In this document: one piece after another, positions 63,250 to 64,000 of the stretch | Layout: each line of letters begins with the position of its first letter | How positions within the stretch are numbered: position 1 is the first letter of the stretch | Assembly (NCBI GenBank): GCA_905182995.1 | Contig: CAJJDP010000041.1 | Location: 310,589-374,588 of the forward strand | From: Paramecium octaurelia | Lineage: Eukaryota > Ciliophora > Oligohymenophorea > Peniculida > Parameciidae | DNA length: 64,000 nucleotides | Direction: 5' to 3' | Made by a program: the position numbers and the translations under genes | The notes under the pieces: generated by a model | Databases searched by the model: none | Told to the model about the DNA's origin: nothing | What the model saw: only the letters and a program-made list of their open reading frames with translations

Positions 63250-63573
63250 TCACTTATTTAAGGTTAGATCAATCAAATTACTTAAAGCTGTTGAACAGTT
63301 TTGCAAATATTTTGATTTCAGGGCTTAAAAAGAATTGCATTTATAAATTCTATTTTCTTCTATTAAATAGCAGTCTCCATTCCCCACTTATGCCAAATAC
63401 TCATTTGGATTACTCAATGGCTCAATTTTTACTTCCTTATCTTTTATAAAATCACTCATTAAGTTGATGAAATATTCCTTTACTTTCGAAGGGTCATCAA
63501 TAACTCTTAAATTTTCATATATCTAATCGCTAAAATGATATTCGAATTTCTCATCTGTGAACTAAATTTCCAT
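63250..63573 (-). CDS. Small uncharacterised protein, 107 aa
   Basis: One intronless frame from ATG 63571-63573 to TGA 63250-63252. Acidic start (MEIQFTDEKFEYHFSD), then YENLRVIDDPSKVKEYFINL, MSDFIKDKEVKIEPLSNPNE, YLAQVGNGDCYLIEENRIYK and a helical end. The content is clearly protein-like but no family is recognised. Mixed alpha/beta, soluble. Confidence 0.65.
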
Positions 63574-63921
63574 TATTTTAATTAATAACCAAATCAAGAA
63601 TTTATAACTACAGAAGTATGAAAAGCGAATGATAAGAACTATAAAAGTTCATACAGAACTGCAAATAGCTCTGAAAACATTCAAGAGCCCAAAACAGATC
63701 AATCATTTAAAAAATTGCCAGAAAAGATCTTTTTGTGCATTCTAAATGAGATTGAATCACTTATCTAAAGAAACTCTAATTTAAACAAAATATACTAACA
63801 GTATTTTACAGAGAGGAAATATAAGGGGAACCTATTGAATTAGTAAACAATTGCGAATTAAATAATATATTAAAATACATTTAACATCAATTCTCATTAC
63901 CAATTGATACTTAATGCTTGA
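63535..63921 (+). CDS. Probable small gene near the right edge, 5' end unresolved
   Basis: From 63637 to TGA 63919-63921 the frame is protein-like: SSENIQEPKTDQSFKKLPEK, IFLCILNEIESLIQRNSNLN, KIYQQYFTERKYKGNLLN. It lacks a Met. Removing an intron-like 21-nt segment (63616-63636, GTA...AAG) joins it to an exon starting at ATG 63535 (MIFEFLICELNFHYFNQQ), but that would overlap the 5' end of the minus-strand gene by 39 nt. A different frame (ATG 63629-TGA 63838, 69 codons) is also open. So the 3' exon is plausible and the start is not settled. Confidence 0.35.
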
Positions 63922-64000
63922 TTTGAGTAACTATAAAGCATTACTATAATATCATTTTTGATTTTTTGTTATTAAAAATATGAATATTTTGTTTTATTTA

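Overview
The window reads as macronuclear DNA of a ciliate, almost certainly Paramecium or a close relative. TAA and TAG are read as Gln in every recognisable gene and TGA is the only stop. Introns are 19-34 nt long. Genes are packed a few tens of bases apart, the DNA is very AT-rich, and a trichocyst matrix-type secretory protein is present. I rebuilt gene models by reading in the ciliate code and removing tiny GT...AG introns. For almost every model, exon lengths minus introns come to a whole number of codons ending in TGA. No rRNA, tRNA, mobile element, CRISPR array or virus-like element could be supported.

Layout. 1-8.7 kb: 5' part of a CNG/EAG-type ion channel (-), cohesin SMC1 (-), a Ser/Thr kinase (+) and an uncharacterised gene (-). 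9-18.5 kb: mitochondrial glutamate dehydrogenase, three uncharacterised genes (one with polyglutamine), a secreted multidomain surface protein and phosphoserine aminotransferase (all +), then a small basic protein (-). 18.8-26.2 kb: a pseudokinase-kinase protein with a giant Q tract (+) and an ABCC/MRP-type transporter (-). 26.6-33.8 kb: PKA regulatory subunit (+), a leucine-rich-repeat polytopic membrane protein (-) and a second Ser/Thr kinase (+). 34-40.8 kb: mitochondrial serine hydroxymethyltransferase, a coiled-coil protein, a small MGSCC lipid-anchor candidate (all +), a trichocyst matrix protein (-) and an uncharacterised protein (+). 41-55.3 kb: two large paralogous polytopic membrane proteins in inverted orientation, flanking a probable mitochondrial helical protein and a single-pass membrane protein. 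55.6-64 kb: a WWE/PARP-like protein, a basic protein, a pseudokinase, an S1/P1 nuclease (all +), a small protein (-) and a partly resolved gene (+).

Functional links. Glutamate dehydrogenase, phosphoserine aminotransferase and SHMT join glutamate, serine and one-carbon metabolism. PKA-R, three kinases, a pseudokinase and a channel are signalling parts. The trichocyst protein, the surface protein and the nuclease are secretory cargo. No operon logic is implied.

The most unusual features are structural. One convergent pair has directly abutting stop codons (TGA|TCA) and one tandem pair shares an ATGA. Other start-start or stop-start gaps are only 20-32 nt. AAG 3' splice sites are frequent, confirmed inside conserved enzymes.
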